NCBI GenBank assembly: GCA_017557505.1
Contig: JAFYYP010000053.1
Location: 1-64,000, forward strand
DNA: 64,000 nt
Direction of reading: 5' to 3'
DNA from: Bacillota bacterium
GTDB taxonomy: Bacteria > Bacillota > Clostridia > Peptostreptococcales > Anaerovoracaceae
Shown: positions 33,144-42,757 of the stretch, in pieces
Layout of the letters: each line of letters begins with the position of its first letter
Position numbering within the stretch: the stretch's first letter is position 1
Position numbers and translations under genes: made by a program
The notes under the pieces: generated by a model
What the model saw: the letters and a program-made list of their open reading frames with translations, nothing else
Database searches by the model: none
Told to the model about the DNA's origin: nothing

Positions 33144-34756
33144 TCTGCCACTCCTTCTTCAGGATAGCGTACTGACAGGTGTTCTCCGGCGTCTGCCCCG
33201 TGCAGATAGTCTTCGACAAACGCTTCTGCGTCCTCATACTGCCGCAGGTTCACGCCGGCGTGTTCGCACGTCTGCTTATACCGTTCCAGCAGAGCCTCGA
33301 AGGCAGCGGCGGTCGCTTCGAGATCGTCCGGGTCGTAAGCTGCCATAACGTCGTACGTGCCGATCTCATATGCGCTACCGACCACGTCTTCCAGCATGGT
33401 GCGAAAACTCAGCAGGCTCATCAGGGCAAGATGCCGGTCGACCGTTTCGGCAGCCACGCGCATCTTTCCGCGCCAGTTGGAGACCATCTCCTCCCAGGTG
33501 CCCTCCAGATCGTCCGGTCCGGGCGCCTTTTTCGCCGGTTCAAGTGCCCCGCGGACTTCCCGGAACGTTCCGGTGACCCTGAAAAGCAGCTCCGTCGCCG
33601 CTTTCCGCAGTTCGTCCGCATCCTCTGCCGCAGCGACCATGTCTATGAGCGCGCAGAGGTCATCCGGCCTCTTTTCTAAGGATGCAAGTTCCTCAAAGCG
33701 GTCCTTCACGCCCACCCTGTAATACCGTTTGTTCAGCATGGCCAGGCCGTCCTCCAGACAGTAGACCATGGCGGCGCTCCACAGACGCATGTCCGGGAGC
33801 GTTTCCGCAGTCTGCGCCAGCGCATAGCAGTGTTCGGCTTCCCGCAGGTGCTTTTCCGCCTTGGCCAGGTCAGCCTCACCGAAAGGCGCCGCAAGCACCG
33901 CCTGCGCCTGCCTGCGCAGAGCTTCCAGCCTTTTCTCGCATTCTTCCCCGGCACTCCAGACGATCTTCGAATCCATGAGCTTGGCGATGTGGGGACTTTC
34001 GAAACGCGCCAGTTCACCGAGTTTCTCCCAAGTAACGCAGTACAGGTCATGGCCCACCTGCAGATCGTCCTGCACAAAGGCGGCTGCCAGCTGCTTTCCC
34101 GCTTCGTCGTTGATCACGATCAGCAGATCCAGATCCGAGCGCGCGTGGATACGGCCCGTCGCAAACGACCCGTTGATGCCGACCAGAGCCAGCGATCCCG
34201 GGCAGGCGGCCTGCGCTTTTGCGATCACGGCGTTTATGATCTTCTGATTTCTTTCCTGCAGCATTTCGGCCAGATCGAGTTCCATGTAAATGGAGGTCTG
34301 CTCACCGTCTTCGGGGAGCAGATGTGCCGGCGTGTCTTTACGTCGGAAGCCCAGCTTCTCGTACAGCGCGATCGCTTTTGCGTTCTGCGGATCTGGATCG
34401 ACCCAGACCGTCTTTGCGCCGTTTTCGAACGCTTTTCCTATCGCGAAAGAGAGCGCCTCAGCTGCAATGCCCCTGCCCCGCGCGAAACCGAACAGCTTGA
34501 TGTCCAGCGCCGCGCTGCTCCCGTGCTCCCTGTCGATCTCGTAGAACGTTTCGCCGCAGTAGACGCCGTCTTCGAAGACCGAAAAGTGGTCGAGCTGCGG
34601 TCTGCCCGATTCGATCCACCGGTACCAGCCCTGCATGTCTTCATCCGTCTGGAGCAGCCCATCGGGGAATCCGACGAAGCGCATCACGTCTCCGTCCGCC
34701 CAGAGCCGCTGAACATTTTGGAGATCTTCTGCTGTTGTCTGTCTTATTTCAACCAT
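33140..34756 (-). CDS. GNAT acetyltransferase fused to a nucleotidyltransferase
   Basis: A 538-aa two-part enzyme. Residues 1-160 are a GNAT domain (FARGRGIAAEALSFAIGKAF; NAKAIALYEKLGFRRK). Residues about 165-290 are a Pol-beta-type nucleotidyltransferase with GSFATGR at 196-202 and the metal aspartates in RSDLDLL (Asp208, Asp210), as in aminoglycoside adenylyltransferases. The C-terminal 240 residues are helical and may be the substrate lid. Both halves are families that inactivate antibiotics, but the fusion's target is unknown. It begins the cluster that runs down to 29.8 kb. Confidence 0.85.
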   Translation of the reverse strand: MVEIRQTTAEDLQNVQRLWADGDVMRFVGFPDGLLQTDEDMQGWYRWIESGRPQLDHFSVFEDGVYCGETFYEIDREHGSSAALDIKLFGFARGRGIAAEALSFAIGKAFENGAKTVWVDPDPQNAKAIALYEKLGFRRKDTPAHLLPEDGEQTSIYMELDLAEMLQERNQKIINAVIAKAQAACPGSLALVGINGSFATGRIHARSDLDLLIVINDEAGKQLAAAFVQDDLQVGHDLYCVTWEKLGELARFESPHIAKLMDSKIVWSAGEECEKRLEALRRQAQAVLAAPFGEADLAKAEKHLREAEHCYALAQTAETLPDMRLWSAAMVYCLEDGLAMLNKRYYRVGVKDRFEELASLEKRPDDLCALIDMVAAAEDADELRKAATELLFRVTGTFREVRGALEPAKKAPGPDDLEGTWEEMVSNWRGKMRVAAETVDRHLALMSLLSFRTMLEDVVGSAYEIGTYDVMAAYDPDDLEATAAAFEALLERYKQTCEHAGVNLRQYEDAEAFVEDYLHGADAGEHLSVRYPEEGVAE

Positions 34757-34772
34757 ATATTATTTTACAATC

Positions 34773-35147
34773 CTATTCCCTGCTGTGAATCCAGGCGAGC
34801 AGGTCCTCGTAACTCATTCTGCCCGAAGCGACGCCCAGGCCAGTTTCCACGATATCTTCATCTGTCAGGTTCAACCGAATGCCGTTGACCTCGAGAAACG
34901 TCAGCATGATATGCATGCCGATACGCTTGTTCCCATCGACAAAGGCGTGGTTCGAGATCAGAGAATAACCCAGACGGGCACCTTTCTCTTCCTTGCTCGG
35001 GTAGAGTTCCTTGCCGTCAAACGTTGCGAACGCGGATTCGAGCGCGGAATCCAGAAGACCTTCGTCCCGAATGCCGATCTCGCCGCCCGATTCCTGCGCA
35101 ATGAGCTGATGAAGCAGTTCTGCCATATCTAACGAGATCCGGATCAT
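34773..35147 (-). CDS. doc: Doc-type Fic toxin
   Basis: Death-on-curing toxin, 124 aa. The Fic motif is HAFVDGNKR (His67 to Arg75), the compact Doc version; Doc phosphorylates and inactivates EF-Tu in the known system. IGIRDEGLLDSALESA is the other conserved Doc signature. The ATG overlaps the antitoxin stop by 4 bp. Catalytic residues are intact, so the toxin should be active unless bound by its antitoxin. Confidence 0.93.
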   Translation of the reverse strand: MIRISLDMAELLHQLIAQESGGEIGIRDEGLLDSALESAFATFDGKELYPSKEEKGARLGYSLISNHAFVDGNKRIGMHIMLTFLEVNGIRLNLTDEDIVETGLGVASGRMSYEDLLAWIHSRE

Positions 35148-35386
35148 TTCGCCAGCTCCTTGAAAGCATTCAAATGTTGACGCAGAATACGCTGCGCCAC
35201 GAACAGGATCTTCTCCTCGTCCGACATTTCGATCCGGGGGTTTTTCTCCAGATTGATCAGGGCGTACTGAGGTTTGTTCCGCTTATATATGATGATCTCT
35301 CCAACCCGGTCCGCCATATGGACCGCCCTGGAAAAATGCTGATTTGCTTCCGTGATGGAAAGTGTATTCTGAGTGTTCACAATCAT
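35144..35386 (-). CDS. phd: Phd-type antitoxin
   Basis: An 80-aa Phd/YefM-like antitoxin: the N-terminal DNA-binding part is LSITEANQHFSRAVHMADRVGEIIIYKRNKP in pattern, and the basic/acidic C-terminal tail would wrap the toxin. The start is ATG 35386, with AAGGAGG nine bases upstream; the much longer open frame upstream overlaps the flavoprotein gene and is not real. It would neutralise Doc and repress its own promoter. Confidence 0.9.
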   Translation of the reverse strand: MIVNTQNTLSITEANQHFSRAVHMADRVGEIIIYKRNKPQYALINLEKNPRIEMSDEEKILFVAQRILRQHLNAFKELAK

Positions 35387-35405
35387 AGTCTGCCTCCTTA
35401 CAAAA

Positions 35406-35441
35406 AGGATAAAATAAAAATAGCTATTTTTCAAGCTATTT
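35406..35441 (-). promoter_or_regulatory. phd-doc promoter and operator
   Basis: Minus strand TTGAAA (35434-35429), 17-bp spacer, TATCCT (35411-35406). The perfect 16-bp palindrome AAAAATAGCTATTTTT (35416-35431) covers the spacer, and another half-site AGCTATTTTT lies at 35435-35444. Position implies autorepression by Phd. Confidence 0.75.
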
Positions 35442-35472
35442 TTACTCGAACTTTCTATCGCGAAAACAGGAC

Positions 35473-36618
35473 TCACAGCCTCCGGTACAGTTCCTTCGGG
35501 TCTAGGCCGTTCCGCTTGGCCGTCCGGTTCCAGCTTGCGTTGGCGATGGCAAGATATACAGACCGCGGGAAATGCGCCGGTCCTGCGCAGATCTCTTCCG
35601 TTCTGCTGCCGGTATCGATGACCTCCGCCAGGTTGGCAATCCCTTGCAAGACTTCCCGGGTCACGCCGAAACCGGTTGGAGACTGCGCCATCAGCGTGCC
35701 GATCACCTCGCCTGCGCCGATGCCCAGACCGCCGCAGTACACGAAGTCCATGGCGCTGCACCACTGCCGCACGGCGTCGAAGAGATTGACGAGCTGCTGG
35801 GTCTCGTACAGTCCCATGTTGGCCAGCACGTAGACGTTTTTCCGGCTGCCGCGGTAGCCGCGCTGCATCGTTTCGAAGAAGCGCACGACCTGCGAAGGCA
35901 GCCCGTCGACGTACAGAGGCATGCACAGGACCAGTGCTTTTGCGTTTTCTACGGCAGGAAACAGGCCGGTCACGTCGCTGAGATGATCGCGCAGCAGGAG
36001 GGTTTCGCTTCCCGTTTTCAGCTGCGCGGCGAGTTTTTCCGCCAGGATCGCGGAGTTGCCATTGGCCGTGCGCATGCTGCCGTTGAGCAGCAGGATCTTG
36101 CCGGACGGTTTCCCTTCGGTGCGCACCCAGGCCGCCGGAAGACCCCCGCCTTCGCGGAAGATCACCTCCTTCACGTACCCACGGATGTTGGTGCAGACCG
36201 CCGTGACGTAGCGGAACGCGGCCGCCTTTTCTTCCTGATCCAGATCGTGACCATAGAAGATGAATGAGAACGGCTTCGTCTCATCGTAGCGCTTCTGGTG
36301 ATGCGATTCGCCGCCCACGAACGCGAGCTGCGGCAGCACGTAGCCGAGACTGCGGTCGAACACATTCTTCACGAAGCCCGAGAATCCGCCGTAGGTATAT
36401 CGGCTGATGACGACGACTTCGTCCGCATGGTGGATCAGAGCCCCCATGTTTTCGTAGCCATCCTTGATGACGCAGCGCCCCGGGTCTTTCGTCCAGCAGC
36501 TGAAGCAACCCACGCAGGGCCGGATGGAGCCGTTGTCGGAAATGGCTGTGCAGTCACCGAAATCTGCGGCGATCTTTTCCCATTCTTCCGTTGTCAGGTC
36601 GTGAATGACGAGCTTCAT
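35473..36618 (-). CDS. tandem flavodoxin-fold NAD(P)H oxidoreductase
   Basis: A 381-aa protein made of two flavodoxin-like halves. The N-terminal half has a Cys-rich loop PCVGCFSCWTKDPGRCVIKD, typical of iron-sulfur or substrate-binding FMN reductases, and SRYTYGGFSGFVKNVFDRS. The second half starts at about residue 172 with KILLLNGSMRTANGNSAILAEKL (FMN phosphate loop) and MPLYVDGLPSQVVRFFE. The N-terminal half lacks the usual GSPR phosphate loop, so only the second may bind FMN well. It is 5 bp downstream of a GNAT gene. Confidence 0.75.
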   Translation of the reverse strand: MKLVIHDLTTEEWEKIAADFGDCTAISDNGSIRPCVGCFSCWTKDPGRCVIKDGYENMGALIHHADEVVVISRYTYGGFSGFVKNVFDRSLGYVLPQLAFVGGESHHQKRYDETKPFSFIFYGHDLDQEEKAAAFRYVTAVCTNIRGYVKEVIFREGGGLPAAWVRTEGKPSGKILLLNGSMRTANGNSAILAEKLAAQLKTGSETLLLRDHLSDVTGLFPAVENAKALVLCMPLYVDGLPSQVVRFFETMQRGYRGSRKNVYVLANMGLYETQQLVNLFDAVRQWCSAMDFVYCGGLGIGAGEVIGTLMAQSPTGFGVTREVLQGIANLAEVIDTGSRTEEICAGPAHFPRSVYLAIANASWNRTAKRNGLDPKELYRRL

Positions 36619-36623
36619 TTCAG

Positions 36624-37073
36624 CTATTTCTCCAGCATCATCCGCATCGAAGCCGTTTCGCCGTCAAATCCGGTCTCCTCGAACCCCATGCGCCGGTATA
36701 GCCCGTAGCCGACGCTCATGACGGCGGGCTTTGTCGTGAACCGGACTTCTTCGAACCCCAGTTCCCTGCACCGGTCGAGCATCGCGTTCATCAGCAGCCT
36801 GGCATAACCTTTTCCCCTGTATTCCGGCTGGATATACAGCCTCTTTGCTTCACAGGAGCGCCCGTCGATGTTGCGGATCGCAATCGTTGCGATGGGCTTT
36901 CCATCTTCGTATCCGATCAGAAACGCCCCTCCTTCATAAAACGCCCCCAGGTCGGCCAGTTCTTTTTCCAGGGTCACGAAGCAGCTTTCGGCGCCTTTGA
37001 TCTGCGAGTATTCCCGGATCAGGGTCTTTGCCGCTTCAAAATCGTCACAGTCTCTGATTTCAAATAACTTCAT
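36624..37073 (-). CDS. GNAT N-acetyltransferase
   Basis: A 149-aa GNAT protein: CEAKRLYIQPEYRGKGYARLL (acetyl-CoA loop RGKGYA) and GLYRRMGFEETG. Situated between the ABC exporter gene and the flavoprotein gene in the same direction. Substrate unknown. Confidence 0.9.
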   Translation of the reverse strand: MKLFEIRDCDDFEAAKTLIREYSQIKGAESCFVTLEKELADLGAFYEGGAFLIGYEDGKPIATIAIRNIDGRSCEAKRLYIQPEYRGKGYARLLMNAMLDRCRELGFEEVRFTTKPAVMSVGYGLYRRMGFEETGFDGETASMRMMLEK

Positions 37074-37108
37074 TTCATTTCCTCCGTATCCCTAAGTTGC
37101 TGAAGCCA

Positions 37109-40100
37109 TTACTCCGACCGCAGCGCGGCCACCGGGTCGCTCTTCGCGGCCTTCATGGACGGTATGATGCCTCCGATCAGCGTCAGGACGATGCTGAGGA
37201 GGATGAGCGCAAGAGCCGACGTGACGGGCAGAGAAGCGCGTACGTTTGCATCGGTCAGGCTGCGGATCAGGGCGTTGATCGGCGGCAGCGCCGCGTACGT
37301 GATGCCCACGCCGAACAGCCCTGCCAGCGCGCCCGTAATGAACGTCTCCGCGTTGAAGACCTCGGAGATGTTGCGTTTCGAGGCGCCGATCGCGCGTAGG
37401 ATGCCGATCTCCTTCTGGCGTTCCAGCACGCTGATATACGTGATGACCCCGATCATGACCGAGGATACAACGAGCGAGATGGAGATAAACGCGATCAGCA
37501 CGTCGCGCACAACGTCGATGATATCCGTGACCGAGCCCATCAGCATACCCACAGCGTCGGTATAGGCGATCACCTTGTCGTCTTCTCCAGCGTCACGCCT
37601 TGCCTCGTTATACCCGTCGATGATGTCCTTTACCCTGCCTTTGGCCTCGAAATCCAGGGGGTAGATCGTGATGGTATCAGGTTTATTTCTGTCCGCGTAG
37701 CCGAATTTGCGCAGATTCGACTCGTAGCTGCTGTCTTCCGGCGCGTACATGGACATCATCAGGCTGCTGAGATCGTCCATGGTCATGGCGAACTGGAACG
37801 CGTTCTCCAGCGCGGAAGCGTCGAAACGGAAAGCGTTCATCGCCTGCTTGCTCAGGCCGGCCGCCATCACGGACATGGACTGGCGCAGCCTCTTCTGCAC
37901 GGCGTCGCTCACCGTCTGCATGACTTTATCGAACGCCGGCTGCAGACTGTCTTTGAGGATGTTGTTGAGGTTCGTCCGCTCGACTAGGGCGTTCGCCGCA
38001 TTGCGGAGGGCCGCAGCGCCTTCTTCGGTCTGCAGGTATTCGCCCAAAAGCGCAGGATTCAGACCTTCTTCGGAACCGTTCGCTGCCGCGTAGGCCTTGA
38101 ATCCTTCCGTCACGCCGCTGAAGATCTGCGCAAGTTCTTCGCGAGAGATGGACGTCTTCGAAGCCTGTTCGATGATACTTTCCAAAGAGATGTCGTCCGC
38201 GCTGAGGTTCGAAAGATCGATGTCCGACAGGTTGATGTCCGGGAAGTTCAGCGCGGAAAGGTTGATCGCGCCGGGGTCGAAACTGAACGCCTTGGCCAGC
38301 GCGTCCGTATCCACCGAGAACAGCGACCCCAGGTCGATGTCGCTGCTCTGTTTTTCCTCACCGAACGCAGCTCCCGTCAAGACGTTGATCTCCGGATCAG
38401 CGAGCTGCGCCTGTACGAGCGGGCTTTCCGCAGCGTCCGCCATCAGGTGTTCGACCAGGGAGGAAGGATAGCCCACGCCCATCGTCAGGACCGGATAGGA
38501 ATTGTCTTCCTTGGGCTGCACGACGCCGACGATCGTCAGGTCCTCTCCCGCGCGCACGACGTCCGCAACGAATTTTGCGTCCGAACTGTGGTTGACCCAC
38601 ATCCCGACTTCCTCATCATACGTGTACAGGTCCGCCGCGTGGATCACCTTGAAGCTGCGGCCAAGGAAATCGCCGTAACGGTATGTCACGTCCGACTCCT
38701 TGACCTCGATCTCCGTGCCGTCCGCGAACGCCTGCACCATCTTGTCGAGTTCGGCCGGATCCTTCAGACCGATGGCGTACAGGCACATGTCCGCAATCGC
38801 ACCGCGGGAACTCAGTACCACGACGCATTCGTTGGAATTCTCCGGCCAGCGCCCCGCCTTCACGTCGTAGCCGTCCTGATACAGTTCCCCGTTCTCGGGA
38901 AGCGGCGCGAACGAATCCGAACTGCTGAAGGCAGACCACAAAGCGTTGCCGCCGCTGCCAGAAGAAAAACCGAGCGCCGCAAAGCTCTCGTCCGGATTGA
39001 TCTGCCGCACGCCGCTTTCCTGCTCGAGATAGATCTGCGGCACGATGTTGTAGTTGTACTCGATGGCCTGCACGTTGTCGTAGATGTCGCTCTCTCCGCT
39101 CTCGAAATATGCGCGCAGCGACCCGAGATCGTTCGTGACCATCTGCTCGAAGAAGCCCGAAAGCATCGGGATCTCGCGGACGTCCTGCTCATCTGCAGGC
39201 TCATCGCCGTCCTCTTCTTTCTCGTCCTGGCCGCCCTGATCGCCCATCATGGCCGCCATCATTGCGGACTGAAAACTCGTGTCCGTGATCGTCAGCGGGT
39301 AGTTCTGCAGCGCCTCCGCTTCGATGTCCGCCACGTAGCGGTTGACCCCGTTGGAAAGCGACATGATGAGCGCGATGCCGATGATGCCGATGGACCCTGC
39401 CAGCGCCACGAGGATGGTGCGCGCCTTCTTCGTCCACAGGTTGTTGAACGAGAGCGCGAGCGCCGTGCCGAACGACATGGAGGCCTTGCCCATGTTCCTG
39501 TGAACGGCCGGGCCGTTGTCTGCCGCTTCCGGTTCAAATGGATCCGTATCGTCTTCGATGACGCCGTCTTTTAGACGCACGATGCGCGTGGCATACTTTT
39601 CGGCCAGTTCCGCGTTGTGGGTCACCGTTACGACGAGACGGTCTTTTGCCACCTCTTTCAGCAGGTCCATGACCTGCAGGCTCGTATCGGAATCCAGCGC
39701 GCCGGTCGGCTCGTCCGCCAGGAGGATGTCCGGGTCATTGACGAGGGCGCGTGCGATCGCGACCCGCTGCATCTGCCCGCCGGAAATCTGGCTGGGCTTC
39801 TTGTACATGTGCTCCGACAGGCCCACCTGCTCGAGCGCCTTTTTCGCCTTTTCGACGCGCTCGGCTTTCGAGATGCCGCCGATGGTCAGCGCGAGTTCCA
39901 CGTTGGAGAGAAGCGTCTGGTGCGGGATGAGGTTGTACGACTGGAACACGAAGCCGACGGAGTGGTTGCGGTAGGAGTCCCAGTCGCGCGAATTGTACTG
40001 TTTCGTGGAGATGCCGTTGATGACCAGCTCGCCGTCGTCGTAGCGGTCCAGGCCGCCGATGATGTTTAAAAGCGTCGTCTTGCCGCTGCCGCTCTGGCCC

Positions 40101-40210
40101 AGGATCGCGACGAATTCATTCTCTCTCAAAGACAATGAAACACCCTTGAGCACCTGCTGCTCAAGGCTGGCGGTCTTGTATGATTTTTTGATGTCTTTCA
40201 GCTGCAGCAT
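37109..40210 (-). CDS. ABC exporter with fused ATPase and FtsX-type permease
   Basis: A 1033-aa MacB-like protein. The N-terminal ATPase (1-225) has Walker A GQSGSGKT, signature SGGQMQ and Walker [14 protein letters not shown] membrane helix near 265-290 is followed by a very large extracytoplasmic region (about 290-890) and three C-terminal helices with the FtsX motif [30 protein letters not shown]. Such proteins move peptides or lipoproteins, or transmit mechanical force, at the membrane. No periplasmic adaptor is encoded nearby. The gene begins 18 bp after the alcohol dehydrogenase. Confidence 0.93.
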   Translation of the reverse strand: MLQLKDIKKSYKTASLEQQVLKGVSLSLRENEFVAILGQSGSGKTTLLNIIGGLDRYDDGELVINGISTKQYNSRDWDSYRNHSVGFVFQSYNLIPHQTLLSNVELALTIGGISKAERVEKAKKALEQVGLSEHMYKKPSQISGGQMQRVAIARALVNDPDILLADEPTGALDSDTSLQVMDLLKEVAKDRLVVTVTHNAELAEKYATRIVRLKDGVIEDDTDPFEPEAADNGPAVHRNMGKASMSFGTALALSFNNLWTKKARTILVALAGSIGIIGIALIMSLSNGVNRYVADIEAEALQNYPLTITDTSFQSAMMAAMMGDQGGQDEKEEDGDEPADEQDVREIPMLSGFFEQMVTNDLGSLRAYFESGESDIYDNVQAIEYNYNIVPQIYLEQESGVRQINPDESFAALGFSSGSGGNALWSAFSSSDSFAPLPENGELYQDGYDVKAGRWPENSNECVVVLSSRGAIADMCLYAIGLKDPAELDKMVQAFADGTEIEVKESDVTYRYGDFLGRSFKVIHAADLYTYDEEVGMWVNHSSDAKFVADVVRAGEDLTIVGVVQPKEDNSYPVLTMGVGYPSSLVEHLMADAAESPLVQAQLADPEINVLTGAAFGEEKQSSDIDLGSLFSVDTDALAKAFSFDPGAINLSALNFPDINLSDIDLSNLSADDISLESIIEQASKTSISREELAQIFSGVTEGFKAYAAANGSEEGLNPALLGEYLQTEEGAAALRNAANALVERTNLNNILKDSLQPAFDKVMQTVSDAVQKRLRQSMSVMAAGLSKQAMNAFRFDASALENAFQFAMTMDDLSSLMMSMYAPEDSSYESNLRKFGYADRNKPDTITIYPLDFEAKGRVKDIIDGYNEARRDAGEDDKVIAYTDAVGMLMGSVTDIIDVVRDVLIAFISISLVVSSVMIGVITYISVLERQKEIGILRAIGASKRNISEVFNAETFITGALAGLFGVGITYAALPPINALIRSLTDANVRASLPVTSALALILLSIVLTLIGGIIPSMKAAKSDPVAALRSE

Positions 40211-40228
40211 CTGCCGGGGGATCTGAAC

Positions 40229-41428
40229 TTAACGGCAGGCCTTGTAGATCGCGACGATGTCGTCGTAATCGAGCACCTTGAACGAGCCGATCTTGCGCTT
40301 ATGATCGTATGTGCATTCCGTCGCGATGGCTTCGATCTCTTCGTCCGTCGGTCTGTCACCCAGCAGCTCCGTGAGCGACAGGGGCATGCCGAGACTCTTG
40401 AAGAACGCGTTCGTGCGCAGGATGCCTTCCTCTGCAGCCTTTTCGTCGTCCAGTTCGGAGATGCCGTAGACCTTGCGCGCGAACTGCGCGAATCTTGCGA
40501 CATTCTCTCCCATGACGTAGCGGCTCCAGGCGGCCCAGACAGCAGTCAGCGTGGCGCCGTGCGTAGAGTCGTACAGCGCGGAGATGGCCATGCCGAGCTG
40601 GTGGCAGGCCCAGTCGCCTTCGCGGGCCGTATCGCCCTGCGCGCCAATGCCCGTCAGTCCGACGTGCGAAACGCTGCCGCACCACATGATCTCGCTCATC
40701 GCCTCGTAATCCAGCGGGTCATTCACGCCTATCGGGCCGTATTTGATGATGTCGCGGAACAGGCCTTCGGCGATCTCGTCCGTCAGGTGGTTGCCCAGGA
40801 TCGCGGCGAAATACCGCTCGGACGTGTGCATGAAGATGTCCGCAGCGCCTGCGCCGATCTGATAGACAGGAAGGGTCATGGTCAGTTCGGGGTTCATGAT
40901 CGCGAACTTGCAGCGGTTGAAATCCGTCGTGATGCCGCGCTTCGTCGGCGGGTTCTTCCCATCGTTAGTCAGGACCGCGGAGTTGCTTGTCTCGCTGCCC
41001 GCGGCGGAAATGGTGAGGATGGCGCCGACCGGAAGGCTCTTCTCCACCTTCGTACCGGACCAGAAGTCCCAGATGTCATGGTCGGGGTTTGCAATAGCGT
41101 GCGCAACACCTTTCGCCGAATCCAGAACGCTGCCGCCGCCGACCCCCAGCACGAAGTCCGCGCCGAAAGCCTTGCCTTCTTCAGCCATATGCCGCGCGGT
41201 CGAGACCAGCGGATTGGGCACGACGCCGCCCATGGCCAGCGCCTCGAGACCGCCTTCCTTCAGGTTATCCGTAACGCGGTCGATCAGGCCGCTCTTCTTC
41301 GCGGACTGACCCCCGTAAACGACCAGCACGCGGCTGCCGCCGTACTTCTTTACAAGGTCCGCGGTGCGAAGCTCCGTATCGGGTCCGAACACGATCTCCG
41401 TAGGGGCGTGATATACAAATTTCTTCAT
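40229..41428 (-). CDS. iron-containing alcohol dehydrogenase, BdhA/YqhD type
   Basis: Reduces aldehydes to alcohols with NAD(P)H, as in butanol fermentation. 399 aa from ATG 41428 (AAAGGAG upstream; the longer frame to 41503 lacks a ribosome site). The Rossmann part has VLGVGGGSVLDSAKGVAHA, and the metal ligands are in the FMHTSERYF, HVGLTGIG and DSTHGATLTA segments. The C-terminus is the typical YDHKRKIGSF form. It has its own promoter and precedes the ABC exporter. Confidence 0.93.
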   Translation of the reverse strand: MKKFVYHAPTEIVFGPDTELRTADLVKKYGGSRVLVVYGGQSAKKSGLIDRVTDNLKEGGLEALAMGGVVPNPLVSTARHMAEEGKAFGADFVLGVGGGSVLDSAKGVAHAIANPDHDIWDFWSGTKVEKSLPVGAILTISAAGSETSNSAVLTNDGKNPPTKRGITTDFNRCKFAIMNPELTMTLPVYQIGAGAADIFMHTSERYFAAILGNHLTDEIAEGLFRDIIKYGPIGVNDPLDYEAMSEIMWCGSVSHVGLTGIGAQGDTAREGDWACHQLGMAISALYDSTHGATLTAVWAAWSRYVMGENVARFAQFARKVYGISELDDEKAAEEGILRTNAFFKSLGMPLSLTELLGDRPTDEEIEAIATECTYDHKRKIGSFKVLDYDDIVAIYKACR

Positions 41429-41477
41429 GACCGTTCTCCTTTCGTTCCGGTTCGTGAGTACATTTTCAACTGTCTTC

Positions 41478-41483
41478 ATTATA
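41478..41483 (-). promoter_or_regulatory. -10 box of the alcohol dehydrogenase
   Basis: Minus strand TGGTATAAT: consensus hexamer with extended TGN, 50 bp upstream of ATG 41428. It directly abuts the upstream terminator hairpin. Confidence 0.6.
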
Positions 41484-41489
41484 CCATAA

Positions 41490-41517
41490 AAGGCGGTCCC
41501 CATAGGGGTACCGCCTT
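41490..41517 (-). terminator. terminator after the XRE/zinc-ribbon gene
   Basis: Minus strand AAGGCGGTACCCC ... GGGGACCGCCTT (12-bp stem with one bulge, loop of 3) followed by TTATGG. It belongs to a set of GGTACC-containing hairpins seen again at 49.3, 50.3 and 50.6 kb. Confidence 0.75.
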
Positions 41518-41536
41518 GCCCGCTGCGCCTTTGCGT

Positions 41537-42301
41537 CTATCTTTTCTTGTACAGCACGAGTTCGGGATTTTTCCCTTCCGCCTCGTACGTGCAGATCAGG
41601 ATGAAGTCCATGTTCGCAAGTACCCCGAAGCAGAGCCCGGGCACGATCTCCGACTCCAGCTGGTTGCCCAGATAGGTCGTGTTATCGTCGAGGAATTTCA
41701 CTTCCGCACCGCTGGGCAGCCGGTACGCGAGGTTCACGTACTGCCCGACGAGCGCGTTCAGTTGTTCGAGCTTGGGCATACCCTCGATGTGCAGAGCGTT
41801 GATTTCCTCGATCAACTGCTGTTTGAACGCCTCGAACTGCCCGCCGTCGCCGAGTTCTTTATAGCGCTTCCAGTAATCCAGCGTCGGCAGCATCTGCTTC
41901 ATGTACGCGCGGGCCTGCTCTTCGCTAAAGCCCTCCGCCACCATGTGCGGCACGCATACGTCGATCAGGTTGTCCATGTCGCTGTAGGTGTAGGTCCCGT
42001 CCGCATAGCACCATTTGCAGTAGTGCTCGTTGGGCGAACCGTCCTTGTCGCGACCGATCAGCGAATCGTCCAAAGGCATGCCGCAACACTGGCAGATCAG
42101 CTTGTGCGGTGACCCCAGCAGCGTGTTGATCGACACATTGAACAGCTTCGAGAGCAGTTTGAGTGTCTCGGTGTTCGGCACGGTCTCGCCGGTCTCCCAG
42201 CGGGAAACGGCCTGGCGGGTCACGAAGACCTTCTCGGCCAGCTCGTCCTGCGACAGATTGTTCTTCGTTCTCAGTTCATAGATGACGTCTTTCGTACTCA
42301 T
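41537..42301 (-). CDS. XRE regulator with zinc-ribbon and C-terminal sensor-like domain
   Basis: A 254-aa protein. Residues 1-62 are a Cro/CI HTH (LSQDELAEKVFVTRQAVSRWETGETVPN). A zinc-ribbon follows with four Cys (CQCCGMPL and CKWCYADG, about 70-95), characteristic of a Clostridia family that also carries a helical segment with MLPTLDYWKRY. The C-terminal 80 residues look like a small effector-binding domain. It may control the divergent or adjacent alcohol dehydrogenase (inference). Confidence 0.85.
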   Translation of the reverse strand: MSTKDVIYELRTKNNLSQDELAEKVFVTRQAVSRWETGETVPNTETLKLLSKLFNVSINTLLGSPHKLICQCCGMPLDDSLIGRDKDGSPNEHYCKWCYADGTYTYSDMDNLIDVCVPHMVAEGFSEEQARAYMKQMLPTLDYWKRYKELGDGGQFEAFKQQLIEEINALHIEGMPKLEQLNALVGQYVNLAYRLPSGAEVKFLDDNTTYLGNQLESEIVPGLCFGVLANMDFILICTYEAEGKNPELVLYKKR

Positions 42302-42372
42302 ATTCAGTCCTCCTGACCTTCATTCTAATACGGGAAGGCCGGCAATGCACGCAACCCGCTGTTGCTATCGTT

Positions 42373-42744
42373 TCAGAAATCGCTGAACCCCAGGAACTCC
42401 ATCAGACCGTCGACGCTCGCCAGCTCCTCCTTTGTAAAGCCGTAAGAAACCGCAGGATATTTCTCTGTCAGTTTGCCCAGAAACGCCCAGAAACTGCCGT
42501 CGAACCACTCTGCCGGGAGATCGAACGAATTGCCCGCACCGTCCCAGTGACCCGAAGAACCCGGCCATCCGACCTGGACAGCAAGCGCGTAGCTGCCGTC
42601 GCTCCTCTTTTCGAAGGCATAGCGCTCCAGGCGTTCCGGATGCTTCTCGTCGCCCATCATGCGGGGCGCTCCGGCCTTGAGAAAATCAAATACCGTGAAC
42701 GTTTTCGTCACGCTGAGATATGACGATTCCTTTCCGTAATCCAT
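42373..42744 (-). CDS. uncharacterised 123-aa protein
   Basis: No family recognised. A small soluble protein rich in Phe, Trp and Gly with no signal peptide or membrane helix. It lies 13 bp after the radical SAM gene, so it may be the last gene of the AmmeMemoRadiSam operon. Confidence 0.6.
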   Translation of the reverse strand: MDYGKESSYLSVTKTFTVFDFLKAGAPRMMGDEKHPERLERYAFEKRSDGSYALAVQVGWPGSSGHWDGAGNSFDLPAEWFDGSFWAFLGKLTEKYPAVSYGFTKEELASVDGLMEFLGFSDF

Positions 42745-42757
42745 ATCTTTCGTCCTT

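Noticed and set aside
35144..35926. 260-codon version of the antitoxin gene
   Set aside because: The upstream 180 codons overlap the flavoprotein gene in another frame and are Arg-rich; the ribosome site and homology start at 35386.
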